This document shows positions 46,324-59,754 of a stretch of DNA of 64,000 nucleotides, in pieces (positions within the stretch are counted from its first letter, which is position 1; every line of letters starts with the position of its first letter). Below the pieces are notes generated by a model, which made no database searches, was not told where the DNA came from, and was given only the letters and a program-made list of their open reading frames with translations. The stretch is taken from NCBI RefSeq assembly GCF_030052815.1, contig NC_079505.1, forward strand, positions 11,653,650 through 11,717,649, in the 5' to 3' direction. The DNA is from Hevea brasiliensis (Eukaryota > Streptophyta > Magnoliopsida > Malpighiales > Euphorbiaceae). The position numbers and the translations under genes were made by a program.

Positions 46324-48806
46324 ATGCCATTGACAAGGCAGATGAAGCACAATCTTCCTTTTCACATTTTTCACAGAAGTTCTGTACATATGGCTGCTCC
46401 TTTCATCTTGATTGTTTTCTGTCTGATTACATCCCCTCCGTCTGCATCTTCATCATCATCAACTCATCATAATGATTATATCACTTTAAATGAAGGATCA
46501 TCTCTCTCCGTAGAGAGGCCAGATCATGTTTTGATTTCACCTAATGCCATTTTCACAGCTGGTTTTTACCCAGTTGGGGAAAATGCTTATTCCTTTGCTA
46601 TATGGTTCACTGAACCCTATTGTTCTAACTGTCGCACGGTAGTCTGGATGGCTAACCGAGATGCACCCATTAATGGTAGAAACTCAAAGCTATCTCTGCT
46701 TAAAACTGGAAATCTCATATTGACTGATGCTGGTAAATCAGTTGTTTGGGCCTCCAACACTTTCTCACTCTCTTCATCTTCATTGCAGCTTTATGATACT
46801 GGTAATCTCGTTCTAATCACTACTACAAACCGCGTCATTCTATGGCAAAGCTTTGATGCACCTACAGATACCCTTCTTCCTCTGCAGCCACTCAACAGAG
46901 ACTCACTTCTTGTTTCTTCAAGAAGCTTGACAAACTTTTCTTCTGGTTTCTACAAGCTAGCTTTCGATGACGATAATGTTCTTCGTCTTGTTTATGATGG
47001 TCCTGAAGTTTCAAGTGCTTTCTGGCCAGCCCATTGGCTTCTGAGCCGGGAAGCTGGGAGATCATCGTACAACAGCAGCAGAATCGCTTTACTTGACGCA
47101 TTTGGCAATTTTATTTCATCAGATAATTTCACTTTCTTCTCTGCGGATTATGGAGTTCAACTTCAGCGAAGATTGACCCTTGATTTTGATGGTAATCTTC
47201 GACTGTACAGCAGAGAGAATGAGAACGGAAGCTGGGTAATTTCATGGCAAGCCTTTGCTCAACCATGCAAGATTCATGCAGCTTGCGGACCTAATAGTGT
47301 TTGCAAATATGTTCCTAGCTTTGGTAGGAAATGTTCTTGCCTCCCAGGATATAAAATTAAAAATCCTGCTGATTGGTCTTTAGGATGCGAACCAGAAATT
47401 TTGGTTTCTAGTGTTGAAACCGAGGTTATATTCATTCGATTACCTCACGTTGAAATGTATGGTTATGATTTTGGTTACTTTGAGAATTATACTCTGGAGA
47501 TGTGCAAGGAAGTATGCCTACGAAGATATGATTGCAAAGGTTTCGCATTAAAATACGTCTTCCAGAACCACCTGACAACGTTCCTTATTGTTTCCCGAAG
47601 TTACAATTGCTAAATGGATATACTACGCCAAATTTCAGAGGAGATTTTTACTTGAAAGTGCCAAAAACAAGTCCTTACAAAGACTGGTCAGCTAAAGAAC
47701 TCACTCTAGATTGTCCTGCTGAAGCTACTAAGCAGCTTGAGAGAAGGTATGTTAAAACTGATGGAAACAGGTCAGAAAAATTCTTGCTTGGTTTTGTTAC
47801 TACAGTTGGGATAGTTGAGATTCTTGCCATGGTTTTGGTGTGGCTTTACTTCATTGTAAGCCGGCAAAAGAGAGATGCAACTTCTGAAGACTACTTTCTT
47901 GTTGCTACTGGTTTCAGAAGATTTACCTACTCAGAGCTTAAGGCAGCAACAAGAAATTTCAGTGAAGAAATTGGCAGAGGAGCGACCGGAATTGTCTATA
48001 AAGGGATATTAGATGATCAGCGAGTTGCAGCAATCAAACGACTACACGATGCTAGCGAAGGAAAAGCTGAATTTCTAGCAGAAGTAAGCACTGTTGGGAA
48101 GCTTAATCACATGAACTTGATAGAGATGTGGGGATACTGTGCAGACGAAAAGCATAGGCTTTTGGTCTACGAGAATATGGAGAAGGGATCCTTAGCTAAA
48201 AACCTCTCTTCCATGGAACTTGATTGGAAAAAGAGGTTTAAAATTGCATTGGGCACTGCTAAAGGCCTAGCTTATTTGCATGAAGAATGCTTGGAATGGG
48301 TTCTACATTGTGATGTAAAGCCACAGAATATACTTTTGGATGCTAACTATGAGCCTAAGCTATCAGATTTTGGTCTATCTAGGCTACTAAGCAGAGGTCA
48401 TGAGCTTCACAAATCAAGCTTCTCAATGATAAGAGGAACAAGAGGTTACATGGCTCCAGAGTGGATATTTAATCTGCCCATCACTTCCAAAGTGGACGTC
48501 TACAGCTATGGGGTGGTGGTGTTAGAGATGGTGACCGGAAGGAGCCCGTCGATGGCTGATAATGGGGGAGAGGTGGAGCACAAGACGTTGGTCGAATGGG
48601 TGAAAGAGAAGAAACATGGAGCTTCTGCAAGGAGTAGTTACTGGGTTGAAGAGATCACAAATCCCGCCACTGGAACGGACTATGATAGGAAGAAATTGGA
48701 AGGTCTAATTGGAGTGGCATTGAAGTGCGTGGAGGAAAGCAAAGACGCTAGACCCACCATGAACCAAGTAGTTGAGATGCTTCTAGAGATTGAAAATCAT
48801 CATTAG
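46324..48806 (+). pseudogene. RLK2: frameshifted copy of the lectin receptor kinase
   Basis: It matches RLK1 along its whole length with about ten or eleven amino-acid differences (for example P72S, S99Y, and changes near the membrane helix and C-terminal tail). At 47571-47573 RLK1 has CACCCCGAC where RLK2 has CACCTGAC: one base is missing and one is changed. The frame shifts inside the PAN domain and stops at 47613 after 429 aa, giving a secretable lectin-EGF-PAN fragment without membrane helix or kinase. The kinase half continues open to 48806 in the other frame with all motifs (GRGATG, HCDVKPQN, DFG, APE). An internal ATG at 47532 could start a 424-aa helix-plus-kinase product with no signal peptide. 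It is a young pseudogene, or a split gene if either half is made; an assembly error of one base must be ruled out. Confidence 0.9.
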
Positions 48807-51800
48807 GCAAACTGAGAATTTTCTTCTACATTGTATCTACTTTGAATTCAAGATATATGATAGAAATTGATATTCAAAATCGGTAATATCGGCGAGACAT
48901 TGATCCGTAAGTATGTTTTTCCCTAGCTAATCAACTATTATTATACATATATGTATGTATATATATAACTTCAAACACTTTTTCTTGCGTTTCTTTGTAA
49001 AGGCATAATGGAAGACTTTGCTGTTCATGAAAAATGATACCATTTTGATTATGAATGGCTAAATAATAATAATAATAAATTTTGTTTTAATTAAAATCTT
49101 TTAATTTCATATATAATTTTAATCTTAAAATTTTTATATATTTTTAATTTTAGTAATAAATTTAATTAAAACAATTAAATTCATCGATTAATAAAAATAA
49201 TTCTAATCCTTTTGATTTTATTAATTTGTTCAATGATTTTTAATTCAGAAAATTTCGTATTGATAGAGAAGTATTTAATAATTAAGCAATATAAATGAAA
49301 AAGCTAAAAAAATTAAATATAAAATGAGTGTAAATAATATAATCAAAGAATCTAATTACAATATTCAAAATAATATGTGTTCATAAAATAAGTGTGTGTA
49401 TAAGACGGAGAGAAATTAATTAAAATAAAATTTTGATTTGGTAAAATGATATTTTTTATCCTTTGAAAATGATTGCTAAAACTAGTAAAAAATTAAAAGG
49501 ATTGACCAATATTGACAATGTAGATAAATATTTGAATTATTTTTATCAATTGAATCATCCCATTAAACTAACCACTAAAATTGAAATTAATATGAAAATT
49601 TGAGTATTAAATTGATAAAATTAAAAGGCTTAATTAAAATTGAAAAAGTTTACAAAAGGTTATAACTTTTCTAGTTATTTGGCCATTATGAATCTAAGGT
49701 AATAGCTCGTTGGTTGAGCACTAGCCTCTTATGTAAGAGATTTTGAGTCTAATCTTTCACAAATCTATATTTATTCTAAATATTTTCAAAGCATAAAAAG
49801 ATAATGAGCAAAATCATATAAAATATATTATGAATTTACTATAGAAATAAGCATGATATTGAGAGATATTTTGTCGTCACTATAAATTCTACAGGTTGAA
49901 TTTATTATATGATTCCAATACAAAATTTCACCTTTAACATCCTGTCGAGTTGGTCAAAGTTAATGCTTCAGTCATTGCAACTATGCTACAGTTGATCTCA
50001 AAAATTATAGTTTTAATCACAAAAATTTGTAATAATTAAAAAATTAAATATATTAATTATAAATATTTTTGAAATGATTAATTTTTAAAATTTATTTTTA
50101 TTAACATTAAAATAATAATTTTTTTAAATGATTTTGAATTTCCAATTGCAATAATGTATGAAACTATAATATTTTCTTTTTATTTTGTGGAAGCCTAATT
50201 AATGGATTGAGTAAAAACGGATAGGTAGATGAAGAGACTCGAACTTAAGACCTCACCATCATCATTACCCCTACCTTAAAGATGAAGAAAAATCAATCAG
50301 ACTGCTCTGATTGGGGTGAAACTATAATAATTAATTTTTAATTGTGTAATGAATATTGAGATGTGTCACCAAATCTATATGATTTTAAATGTATATTTCA
50401 GTTGGCAATCTCATTTGTCAGTATTTTATAGACCCAGGTTGTATAATAATTTGAGTTGAGCTTCCTAACTTGATCAACTACTTGGCAAATGTTGCACCAC
50501 TCATCATGTCTTGAACTGCTTGCTTTAATAGAGTCAAGTCTTGTGTGGCCTGCCCAGAAACAATTTTTCTTGCCTTCTTTATAAGGCAAAATAAAGAAAT
50601 TAGTTTGCTTTGTCTGAGTCAAGTCTTAAGTGGAAGTGTGAATCTAATACATACTGTCTAGCTACACTTTTTCTTGCCTTCTTTAAAAGGCAGAATAAAT
50701 GACTTCTTGTTCATTGAAAATGATACCATTTTGGTTATGAATCTAAGATAATAGGATTGAACCATTGAGCTAATAGCTCGGTGGTTGAGCACTTGCTTGT
50801 TAGCTTGAAATCGGTTGGTTCAATTCGAAATCAAGCAAAAATAATCAATTAATTGAACTGAAAAAATATAAAAACAGAAACATGCTGAGGTAATGAAAGG
50901 AATCGAACTGAACTAATTCTATTATTTCAGCTTAGTTTTTCGATTTTGACATTCTCTTTTCACTTTTCTACATTTGCCTCACTTTCTTGGATATTCTCTC
51001 AAACCAACTAATTACATACCAAAATAGAAAACCTTTCTTTCAACACATATTCTTTCTCACGAACAGAAAAAATTATAGTATATATTAAGAGCACTAAAAA
51101 ATAGAATTATTTTAACTATGCATTTTCAAATTCGATTAATTAAAACTAATTCAAATTCTAATATTTTACGAGTAGGGTCTGATTAGCACAAGGTTAGGTT
51201 GAATTATTTACAACTCTGATAATCAGTGCAAAGCATTGGAATCAGCATTTTATAATTATGCATATGCCCTCAACATTTTAAAATCACAAAATTATCTCTA
51301 TATTTTATAAATTATTTTTAATATTTAAGGATAAATTATAATTTTATTATTTCAAAAAATAACTTTCCTTTCAATATTTCTTTTCTATATCCAAATATAT
51401 ATATATATATATTCCTTTTAATCGTTGTATTCTTTTATTTTTCTCCAATTATTTTCTTTCCTCTCATCCAAACATAGTGATTATTTCTTTTTATTCCAAA
51501 TATGATTATTTTGTGATTACTTTATTAATATGTAGTTTTTGAATAGTTTATCTTATTAAAATATATTTTAATTAATAAAAATAAATTTTTACTATAAAGT
51601 TTCACTAAAAATAAATATAAAATATATTTTATATTATAAATATATTTTATATAATAAAAAAATATTTAAATATATAATTTAAATCAATAGACAATTTTGT
51701 TAATCAAATAAAATTTTAAGGACTATTTTATTAATTAAATAAAACTTTAGAGATTATGTTATAATTTATCGTTAACTTTCTCGAATCTAATTTAGTCATT

Positions 51801-51919
51801 TAATTACAATTGTGACAATTAATTATGATTAAGCTATAATACATACAAAATAAAATTTTGACCATAATCATGAATACTCTAAAAATTTTAGATTTTTTTT
51901 ATCCAATATGCCTTTCTAA

Positions 51920-51991
<72 letters not shown>

Positions 51992-52265
51992 GGAAAATTT
52001 CAGCATAACAGTAGAATACCATTCTATTTCCTTTAGTTGAGCTTCCTACCTTCATCAACCACTTTTTTTTTAAATTTTTTTTTCTTTTTATTAGCTAAAA
52101 ATATTATTATAATGATAAAAAGAAACCGAAGGTGCAATGACCACCAACTTTTCATCAATTGTTGCACCACTCGTCATATATTAAAATTAGCATAATGCCG
52201 ATGTATGAATAATTTATAATTTTTATTTTTTTATTTAATTTTTAATCACATTCTAAATAAGATAA

Positions 52266-52309
<44 letters not shown>

Positions 52310-53360
52310 ATTAATTTTTAATTAAAATTTCTCTCTTATTTAATTTAATTTGAATTAATTTTTATCTGTTATAATAATAAAATTTTAGTTAATTTATGGT
52401 GTCAATAATTAAAATACCTATTTAATTCTTTTTATACATATATTAATAATAGTTTCTATAATTACTTCATTAAAATATAATAAAATTACTTTATTCAAAC
52501 AATAATTTAAATTTCATGAAATTTTTATATATTATCTTATAATTTATAAAAATTAATTTTTTTAGATTACAGAAAATATATTAGATTAGTGAAAAAATAA
52601 TGTTATTTAAAAAAATATATAAATATAAATTTTTAATATTAATATGATAAAAAATATATTAAATTACTAACAATGAATTGAATTATTTAATTTAATAATA
52701 ATAAAAATATATAACATTATTATTAATTAAAAATAACATTTTATTATATTATTTTTTAAAAATATTATATGTTTAAATTTTTATAAAGTAAATTTTTTTT
52801 ATTAATTTGATATATTTTTCATAAAATAATTCTTTCAAAAAATATTATCGTTTTACATAAATTTATGATATAAGATAAATATAGTTCATAAAAATTAAAA
52901 TTTTAAAATATCATATTTTTTATTAAAATAATAAATGTTAAAATACATATTATTTTTCAAAAGATAGATTCTGTAATTTTAATATTGTAACTTTATTTTT
53001 TTAATCATCTTTACTTAAATTCAATTTTTATAACAGTAAAATATTTTATTTATTTAGCCGTTTCAATTCAATAATTATAAGTTAGTTATAATGATGATAA
53101 TAATAATAATAAGTATTACTTAATTTTAGAAAAATAAAATAAAAAATATTAAATTATTAACATAAAAATTAATACATACTAATTAAAAATAAGTCAAATT
53201 TTTATATTTTATTTTTATAACTTTTTATTTAGACTACACTTTTTGTCTTTCAAAATTTTTAACAAAGATTTCACAATAGAAAATATAACAATATAATAAT
53301 AATATTTATTAAAAATATGAAATAATTAAATATTAATTAAATTATATGAAAGTTGATTAT
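48807..53360. repeat. Intergenic flank of RLK2, copy of 2051-6566
   Basis: No gene is seen. tRNA-like modules at 49701-49758 and 50771-50832. The (AT)n run is long at 51922-51989 and short at 51394-51412, the reverse of copy A. (TTA)n at 52267-52309 is the longest of the three copies. Confidence 0.8.
51922..51989. repeat. (TA)n microsatellite, longest of three copies
   Basis: About 66 bp here, against about 38 bp in A (5184-5222) and about 18 bp in B (28435-28452). Confidence 0.95.
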
Positions 53361-53577
53361 TGATACATACATTTTGCATAGTCATTTAGATTTAATTTCA
53401 TAGATATTTTATTTGATTATTAGTCACTTTTAGCTAATTTCATTAGTTATTTAGTTAGTTTTTCATAATTGTTAATTTTGGATTAATTTGTAATTTTTAC
53501 TTTGTTTTGTAGGAAAAATGGTGCTTTTGAAGGACTAAAAAGAAATTTTACTTTTGAGGAGTGATTTCTACAACCAA
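53361..53577 (+). mobile_element. LTR-like fragment truncated by a deletion, copy C
   Basis: It starts TGATACATACATTTTGCATAG as in A and B, but after CTACAACCAA (53571-53577) it jumps to the sequence found at 11355 in A. Both parental ends carry CCAA (6780-6783 and 11351-11354), so the 4,571-bp loss shows 4-bp microhomology. Confidence 0.85.
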
Positions 53578-54173
53578 TAAATACAGAAAGCATTTGATTT
53601 GACTTATAAATTAATTAATTTTATTTATAAGTAGAAAGTTAAACATATATTAATATTTGATTTGATTTATAAATTAAAAAATATATTTAAAATAAGTAAG
53701 AAATTTACTTATGATTTATCTATTTATTTTGAAAGCACTATTTGATTAATAGTAAAAAAATTATATTATTTTAATAATTTTTATAAATATCAATATTATC
53801 CTCATTTTAATAATTGCAACACTTAATTACATATCATTTATATAAATTTAAACAATTAAATTACTTTTAAACATATTTTAACTAAACATTTAAAGCTATT
53901 ATTAAGTAATCTTACAATACAATTAACTACTTATTTTTTTTAATTTAACTTATATATTAAAAAATTTATTTTAAATAAAAAATTAAAAATAAGTAGTAAA
54001 ATCGAACATGTTCATAATTGACAATAGTGGTAATAATTAATGAGAATTTTTGGGCCCTAGCAGCCTCAAAATCCAATTTTCAAACACTGTCAAGCCCAGG
54101 GGCGAAGCTTGGGGCCGCAAAGGAAGTTTGGCCCTCAAATTGTGAAGTTTTGGCGTGTGGATAGCTTTTTTTC

Positions 54174-54204
<31 letters not shown>

Positions 54205-55599
54205 TTTTCGCAAGTTTTAGAGATTTCCTTTTTCATCTTTCTCACACATATGATCACAGGGTGCAACTACTTGGCAATTACTTTCTTCACCTCACCAATG
54301 ACTTACAGTCAATAAATATAAAAAAATTTGAATAAATTTTTACCTTTTATAATAATAAATTTTTAATTAATTTATAATGTAATTAATTAAAATACCTATT
54401 TAATTCTTTTATACATATATTAATAGCAGTTTCCATAACTATTTCATTAAAATTTATAATAAAAGCACTTTATTCAAAAAATAATTTAAATTTTATGAAA
54501 TTTTTATATTTTATCTTACAATTTTTGTAAATCAATATTTATTTTTGTAAATTACAAAAAATATATTAGATTAATAAGAAAATAATATTACTTTAAATAT
54601 ATATAAACATAATATTTTTTTGTTATTAATATAATAAAAAAATTAAATTACTGATAATGAATTGAATTATTTAATTTTAATAATAATAAAATAGATACAT
54701 TATTATTAATTAAAAATAACATTTTTATTATATTATTTTTAAAAAAATACTATATTAAAGTGTAACTTTTTTATTAATGTAATATATTTTTATAAAATAA
54801 TTCTTTTGAAAAAAAAGTCATAACTTTGCATAAATTTATAATATAAAATAAATATATTTCATAAAAATTAAAATTTTAAAATGTTGTCATTTTCTATTAA
54901 TATAATAAATATTAAAAATACATAATATTTTTCAAAAGATAAATTTCATAATTTTTAATACTGTAACTTTTATTGGTTTTAATCATCTTTATTTGTATCT
55001 AAATTTTTGATGCTATCATATTTGTAATTTATTTTTTAAATTTTGCTTCTATATAGAAATATAGTTGAGAAATAATTTATGTATAAAAATATAGATATTT
55101 AATTAAAATTTAAAATAATTCTATTAAAAATTAATGATAATAAAATATAGATAATCAAAATATTAATTATAATTACATTCAATATATAATTATAATTAAA
55201 TAAAATGTTTAAAATTTAAGAAATATTAAATAAGAAATTTATAAAAAAATAATAATTAAAGAAATATTAATTAAATATATTTAAATAAATAAATTTTGAG
55301 AAATGATAACTATTGACTTTAAAAGAAATAATAAAAAAAAGTGCAAATAAAAAAATATTTTAGAGTATTTAGGTAAAATGAAAATATTTGATCAGAGAAG
55401 AGCGTGTGATGTGTGTTAAATGTCTCTTATGACATATTATATATACACAAATAAATAAAAATCATTTAAATAAAAAATTAATTTATAATTAAAATTATTT
55501 AATTAAATAACGATAATAAAAGCATTCAAAATCAAATTTTATAATAATCAAATGTTTCCTATTTATCAGGCCATTTCAATTAAATAGCTATAAGTTCGC

Positions 55600-55650
<51 letters not shown>

Positions 55651-55919
55651 TAATATTGCAAAACTAAATAAAAGAATATTAAATTATTAACATAAAAAAT
55701 AATATAATTATAAATAAATCAAATCTATATAATTTATTTTTATAATTTTTATGTAGACTACACATTTTTGTCTTTCAAAATTTTTAACATAGATTTCATA
55801 ATAAAAATATTAATTAAAGATATAAAATAATTTAAAGTTGATCAAATTATGTGATAGTTGATCATAAGATCATAAACTAATGGTCAATTTTCTTTAAACT
55901 AATAGCCATCAGTGATCTT

Positions 55920-55954
<35 letters not shown>

Positions 55955-57717
55955 GAGGGTAGCATATAGCAAATAATATTTTTAAATAAATGAATTTATA
56001 AAAAAAAGTATAAATAATTTTTAAATGTTACATTTAATCATAAAAGGTCTTAATTTTTAAAAATTAAAATTTAAAAATAATAATAATTTAAATCATAAAT
56101 ATTAAGGTAGTATTGTAAATAATAGTGATAATTAAAAGAAAGTAAAAAAATTAAATAATAATTAGTATTTATAAAATGATATAAATAATTTTTAAACATT
56201 ATATTTAATTACAAAATATCTTAATTTTTAAAAATTAAATTTAAAAAAATAATAATTTAAATTATAAATGTTAAGATAGTATTATAAATAATAATAATAA
56301 TAATTAAAAATGAATAAAAAAATTAATATAAAAAAGAGTATGTACTAAAGGTGATGCGTGATAAGTTTTTTAATGAAAGTGTTACGTGGCATCTCCTTGA
56401 AAATACCACTATACTTTATATATATGTATAGATTTTGTTTCACCGAGTCAAGTCTCCTCCCTCTTTCCTTCTCCTTTTCTAGCCTTTCTCATATGGCAAA
56501 ATAAATGACCAATGTGAATTATCATCAATGTTGCACATATTTCATGTAAAATAATAATAATGCAATTATAATGAATAAAATTTAATTTAATATAACACAT
56601 TTTTTCAAAATTCACAATTACTGAGTATGCAGAATCACAAACTCTTAAAATAAAGTGTTATCTTCGTGTTTGAGGCTTGAGATTATGATTGAAAGGTTAA
56701 AAATGTATTTTTATAAAATATTCTTTTTAATATTGTTGAAAAAATGGTTTAATTATTTTAGAATTTTATAATTAGAATATATTGAATTTAATTAATTTCA
56801 AATCAAATTTTAATATTCATTATATGTATTAAATTCATGTTCTCAACAATAATCTAAATACCATGTTAAATAAATTTTTATGCATTTGATACGTGTTGAA
56901 AATATTTTCACACGCCAAAATTTTTTAAAATTATTTAATTTTAACAAACGTCTTTTTTATTTTTATTTTTTTTACAATATTTATTATTTCTCTTGAATTA
57001 ATTAACGAAGCAATATCCTAACACTTTGAGCTTTTTATGGACCGGGGTTGTATAATAATTTGAGTTGAGCTTCGTAGCTTCATCAAGTAAATGTTCCAAC
57101 ACTCATCGTGTCTTCAACTACTTGCTTTAATATAGTCAAGTAAACAATTTTTCTTGCGTTCTTAATGAGGCAGAATAAATTATTTTATTGTTCATGGAAA
57201 ATGATGCTGTTTTGAGTGGGAATATAAGATAATAGGATTGAATTGTTGGGCTAATAACTCGATCTTAAGCACGCACTTGTTAGTTTGAAACCGGTTGGTT
57301 TGATTAAGAATTAAACAAAAATAAACAATTAATTGAACCTTTTGTCGAGTAAGAAAATCGAGCATGTTTAATATATTAATAAATTTTATTTATATTTTAT
57401 ATATATATTTTTTATATTATTTATTATTTATTAATTTATAATAAAATTATTTATTAATTTATATTTCTATTTATTATTAATTTAATTTATTTCTATTTTA
57501 ATTTAATTTATTTCTATGTATTATTAATTTTATTATTATTTTATATTAAAATTATGCAAAAATATAAAATCTGAAATACGTTGAGATTATGAAAGGAATC
57601 AACCCAAATCAAATCGATTATTTCAGTTTAATTTTTCAATTTTAACCTTCTCTTCTCACTTACCTACATTTTCCCTCACTTTTTTAGATATTCCCTCAAA
57701 CTAACTAACCCCAAGCT
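53578..57717. repeat. Copy of 11355-15064 with 402 bp extra
   Basis: AT-rich and non-coding. 55587-55988 is absent from A, where the flanking TAAATA repeats have collapsed to one. That segment opens with (AAT)n (about 55600-55651) and nears its end with (ATT)n (55921-55955), so its ends could pair; its middle is related to 6250-6480. A tRNA-like module lies at 57252-57313. Confidence 0.75.
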
Positions 57718-58322
57718 AAAATAAAAAAACCTTCCATTCATATTCTTTCCCACCAACAGGAAAAATTATAGTACATATCTGGAGCACTAAAAAGTAGTAT
57801 TATTTTGTCCACATATTTTTAATTTTTTTTTAAAAGAAAATAAGACTCATATATTTATAAAAAGAAAGCATGTGGATTTAGAGCAATGTCCAGATCGAGC
57901 ACTGTCCACAACGACTTAAGGTAACTTTCTTTTAAACTGATAGTTAATGCTCCCATGTCCGTATCTACTTTATTTGTGATTTCCATTCCATCCCTTTAGA
58001 ATGTGTTTGGATTGAAGGAAGATGAGAGAGGAAATTTTGAGAGGAAAATAGTTCTATTATCCATTCAATTTATGTTTGTTAAGAAGAAAATAGATAAAAA
58101 AGAAAATTTTGAAAGGAAAATAAATGTTAGAATCCACTTCCATTTTCTTTTCAAATTGAAAGAAAGTGGGAAAAAATGTTTAAAATTACAAAATTATCTC
58201 TATATTTTGTAGATTATTTTTGAATATTTAAGGATAAAATTACAATTTTATTATTTAAAAAAAAAAACTCCTCTTTCAATAATTTTCTTCCTATATCCAA
58301 ATATAAAAAGAAAAAAAAATAA

Positions 58323-58365
<43 letters not shown>

Positions 58366-58692
58366 CCTCTTAATCATTGTATTCTTTAATCTTCCTCTAA
58401 TTATTTTCTTTCCTCCCATCTAAACAATCTTAATTTCTTTATATATTAAAATAAGAAAAATTACTATTTAAACTCTCTATTTTAATAAAATTAATTATTT
58501 AATCTCTTATTTTCAAAAATATATTAGTAGTTGTATTTTTTTTCGTCTACTCTTTAGTCTTTCAGTTTATTAAATAAAGTTTTTTGATTGTCAATATATT
58601 TAAAAAAGAGATAAATTACCATTATGAGAACTAAATAGTTCAAGATTTAGAAAATAGTATATAATTGTATTTTTCAAATTCAAATTATAGAA
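57718..58692. repeat. About 975 bp present in C, lost from A
   Basis: Related to 37000-37990 in copy B (shared AATGCTCCCATGTCCG and TTAAGAAGAAAATAGAT blocks). It includes an (AT)n run at 58327-58364. The 69-aa frame at 58003 is not recognised. Confidence 0.65.
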
Positions 58693-59170
58693 ACTGAATG
58701 AAAAAATAACCTAACGCCTTTGGGCTTTTTTTTTTTTTTCTTTTCTTTATATTAATAAAAATATTATTATAATGATAAAAAGAAACAAAGGGTGCAACAA
58801 CCACCAAATTTTCATCACCAGTAGAAGTTATTATAATGAAATATGTTATGCATATTTCATGTAAACTAATGGCCACGCAATTATAATAAATCAAATTTAA
58901 TTTAATATAATATATTTTTTCAAAATCTAGATTACTAGGATGTAGAATCACAAATATTTAAAATAAAGTGTTTTATCTGTATTTCAACCTTGAGATTACG
59001 ATGAAAAGGCTTTTTAGAAAATATAATTTTAAATATTATTGAAAAGTTTGTTTAATAATTATTTTAGAATTTTATAATTAAAATATATATTAAATTTAAT
59101 TTCAAATCAATTTTTATTATTCATTATAATTAATTTATTTAATGAATTGCTTTTAACAATATTAAATAAT
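58693..59170. repeat. Last part of duplicon copy C
   Basis: Matches 15065-15892 of A with gaps, ending at ATTAAATAA. No gene is seen. Confidence 0.65.
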
Positions 59171-59754
59171 TCTAACCTCTTGGTCGTGATCCGATAAGCT
59201 CCTCTCACTCATCACAATATATATATATATATATATATACAGAGAGAGAGAGAGAGAGAGAGAAGTTGGAATTGTTCAACCATCAAAAGAGGGAAACTCA
59301 AGTTGAAACCAGAATGCTAATGGAAATGGGCACTTCCAAGTGATTTTATTAATGGGTAAGGGAAATTCGAGAATACTCACGACAAGAAGTAAATGTGCTG
59401 AATAAGGAAAAATTATTAAATAGAATGATTATATGTTGATACTATTATATTTTAACTATTGATCATGGTGGATTTGACTTTGTTTAGAGTGTATGTGTTT
59501 TACGTATAATTATTGCATTGAATAAGCCAACCCAAATTTTTGGGATAAAGTCTTTAGTTGAATTGAGTTGTTGCATTGAATAAATTCGTTTTTTGTTCTA
59601 ACTTGTTAAAATTTCCGCTTGTAGCCATACTATAGAGGAAACCTGCATTGTCGATTAAATTCAGGGTCCATGCTAATTATGCACCTCTCTTGGAGGTGAA
59701 GAGAACTTCATTAAAAGTCTAGATCAGAGTATCAGAGTACAAACCATCCCCCAG
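59171..59754. repeat. Junction region with microsatellites and a duplicon fragment
   Basis: (AT)n at 59216-59239 runs directly into (AG)n at about 59242-59263. 59335-59610 is a diverged match to 17535-17735 of copy A, clearly older than the A/B identity. No gene is seen. Confidence 0.6.

Larger units (their letters stand above)
25313..48806 (+). repeat. Tandem duplicon copy B (RLK1 3' end to RLK2 3' end)
   Basis: About 23.5 kb, in the same order and orientation as copy A. It keeps the 34277-38350 block missing from A, lacks the 12040-16377 block of A, and has a CACTA-like insertion block at 41268-43178 in place of 18277-19672 of A. Confidence 0.9.
48807..59170 (+). repeat. Tandem duplicon copy C (partial, no kinase gene)
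   Basis: Follows RLK2 as copy B follows RLK1. Collinear with A to 53577, then missing 4.57 kb, then collinear with A 11355-15892 with two extra blocks. Similarity ends at about 59170 except for 59335-59610. No third downstream kinase gene is present before unrelated genes begin. Confidence 0.85.

Noticed and set aside
51858..52040. IYIYIY-rich 60-aa frame
   Set aside because: It is a translated TA microsatellite.
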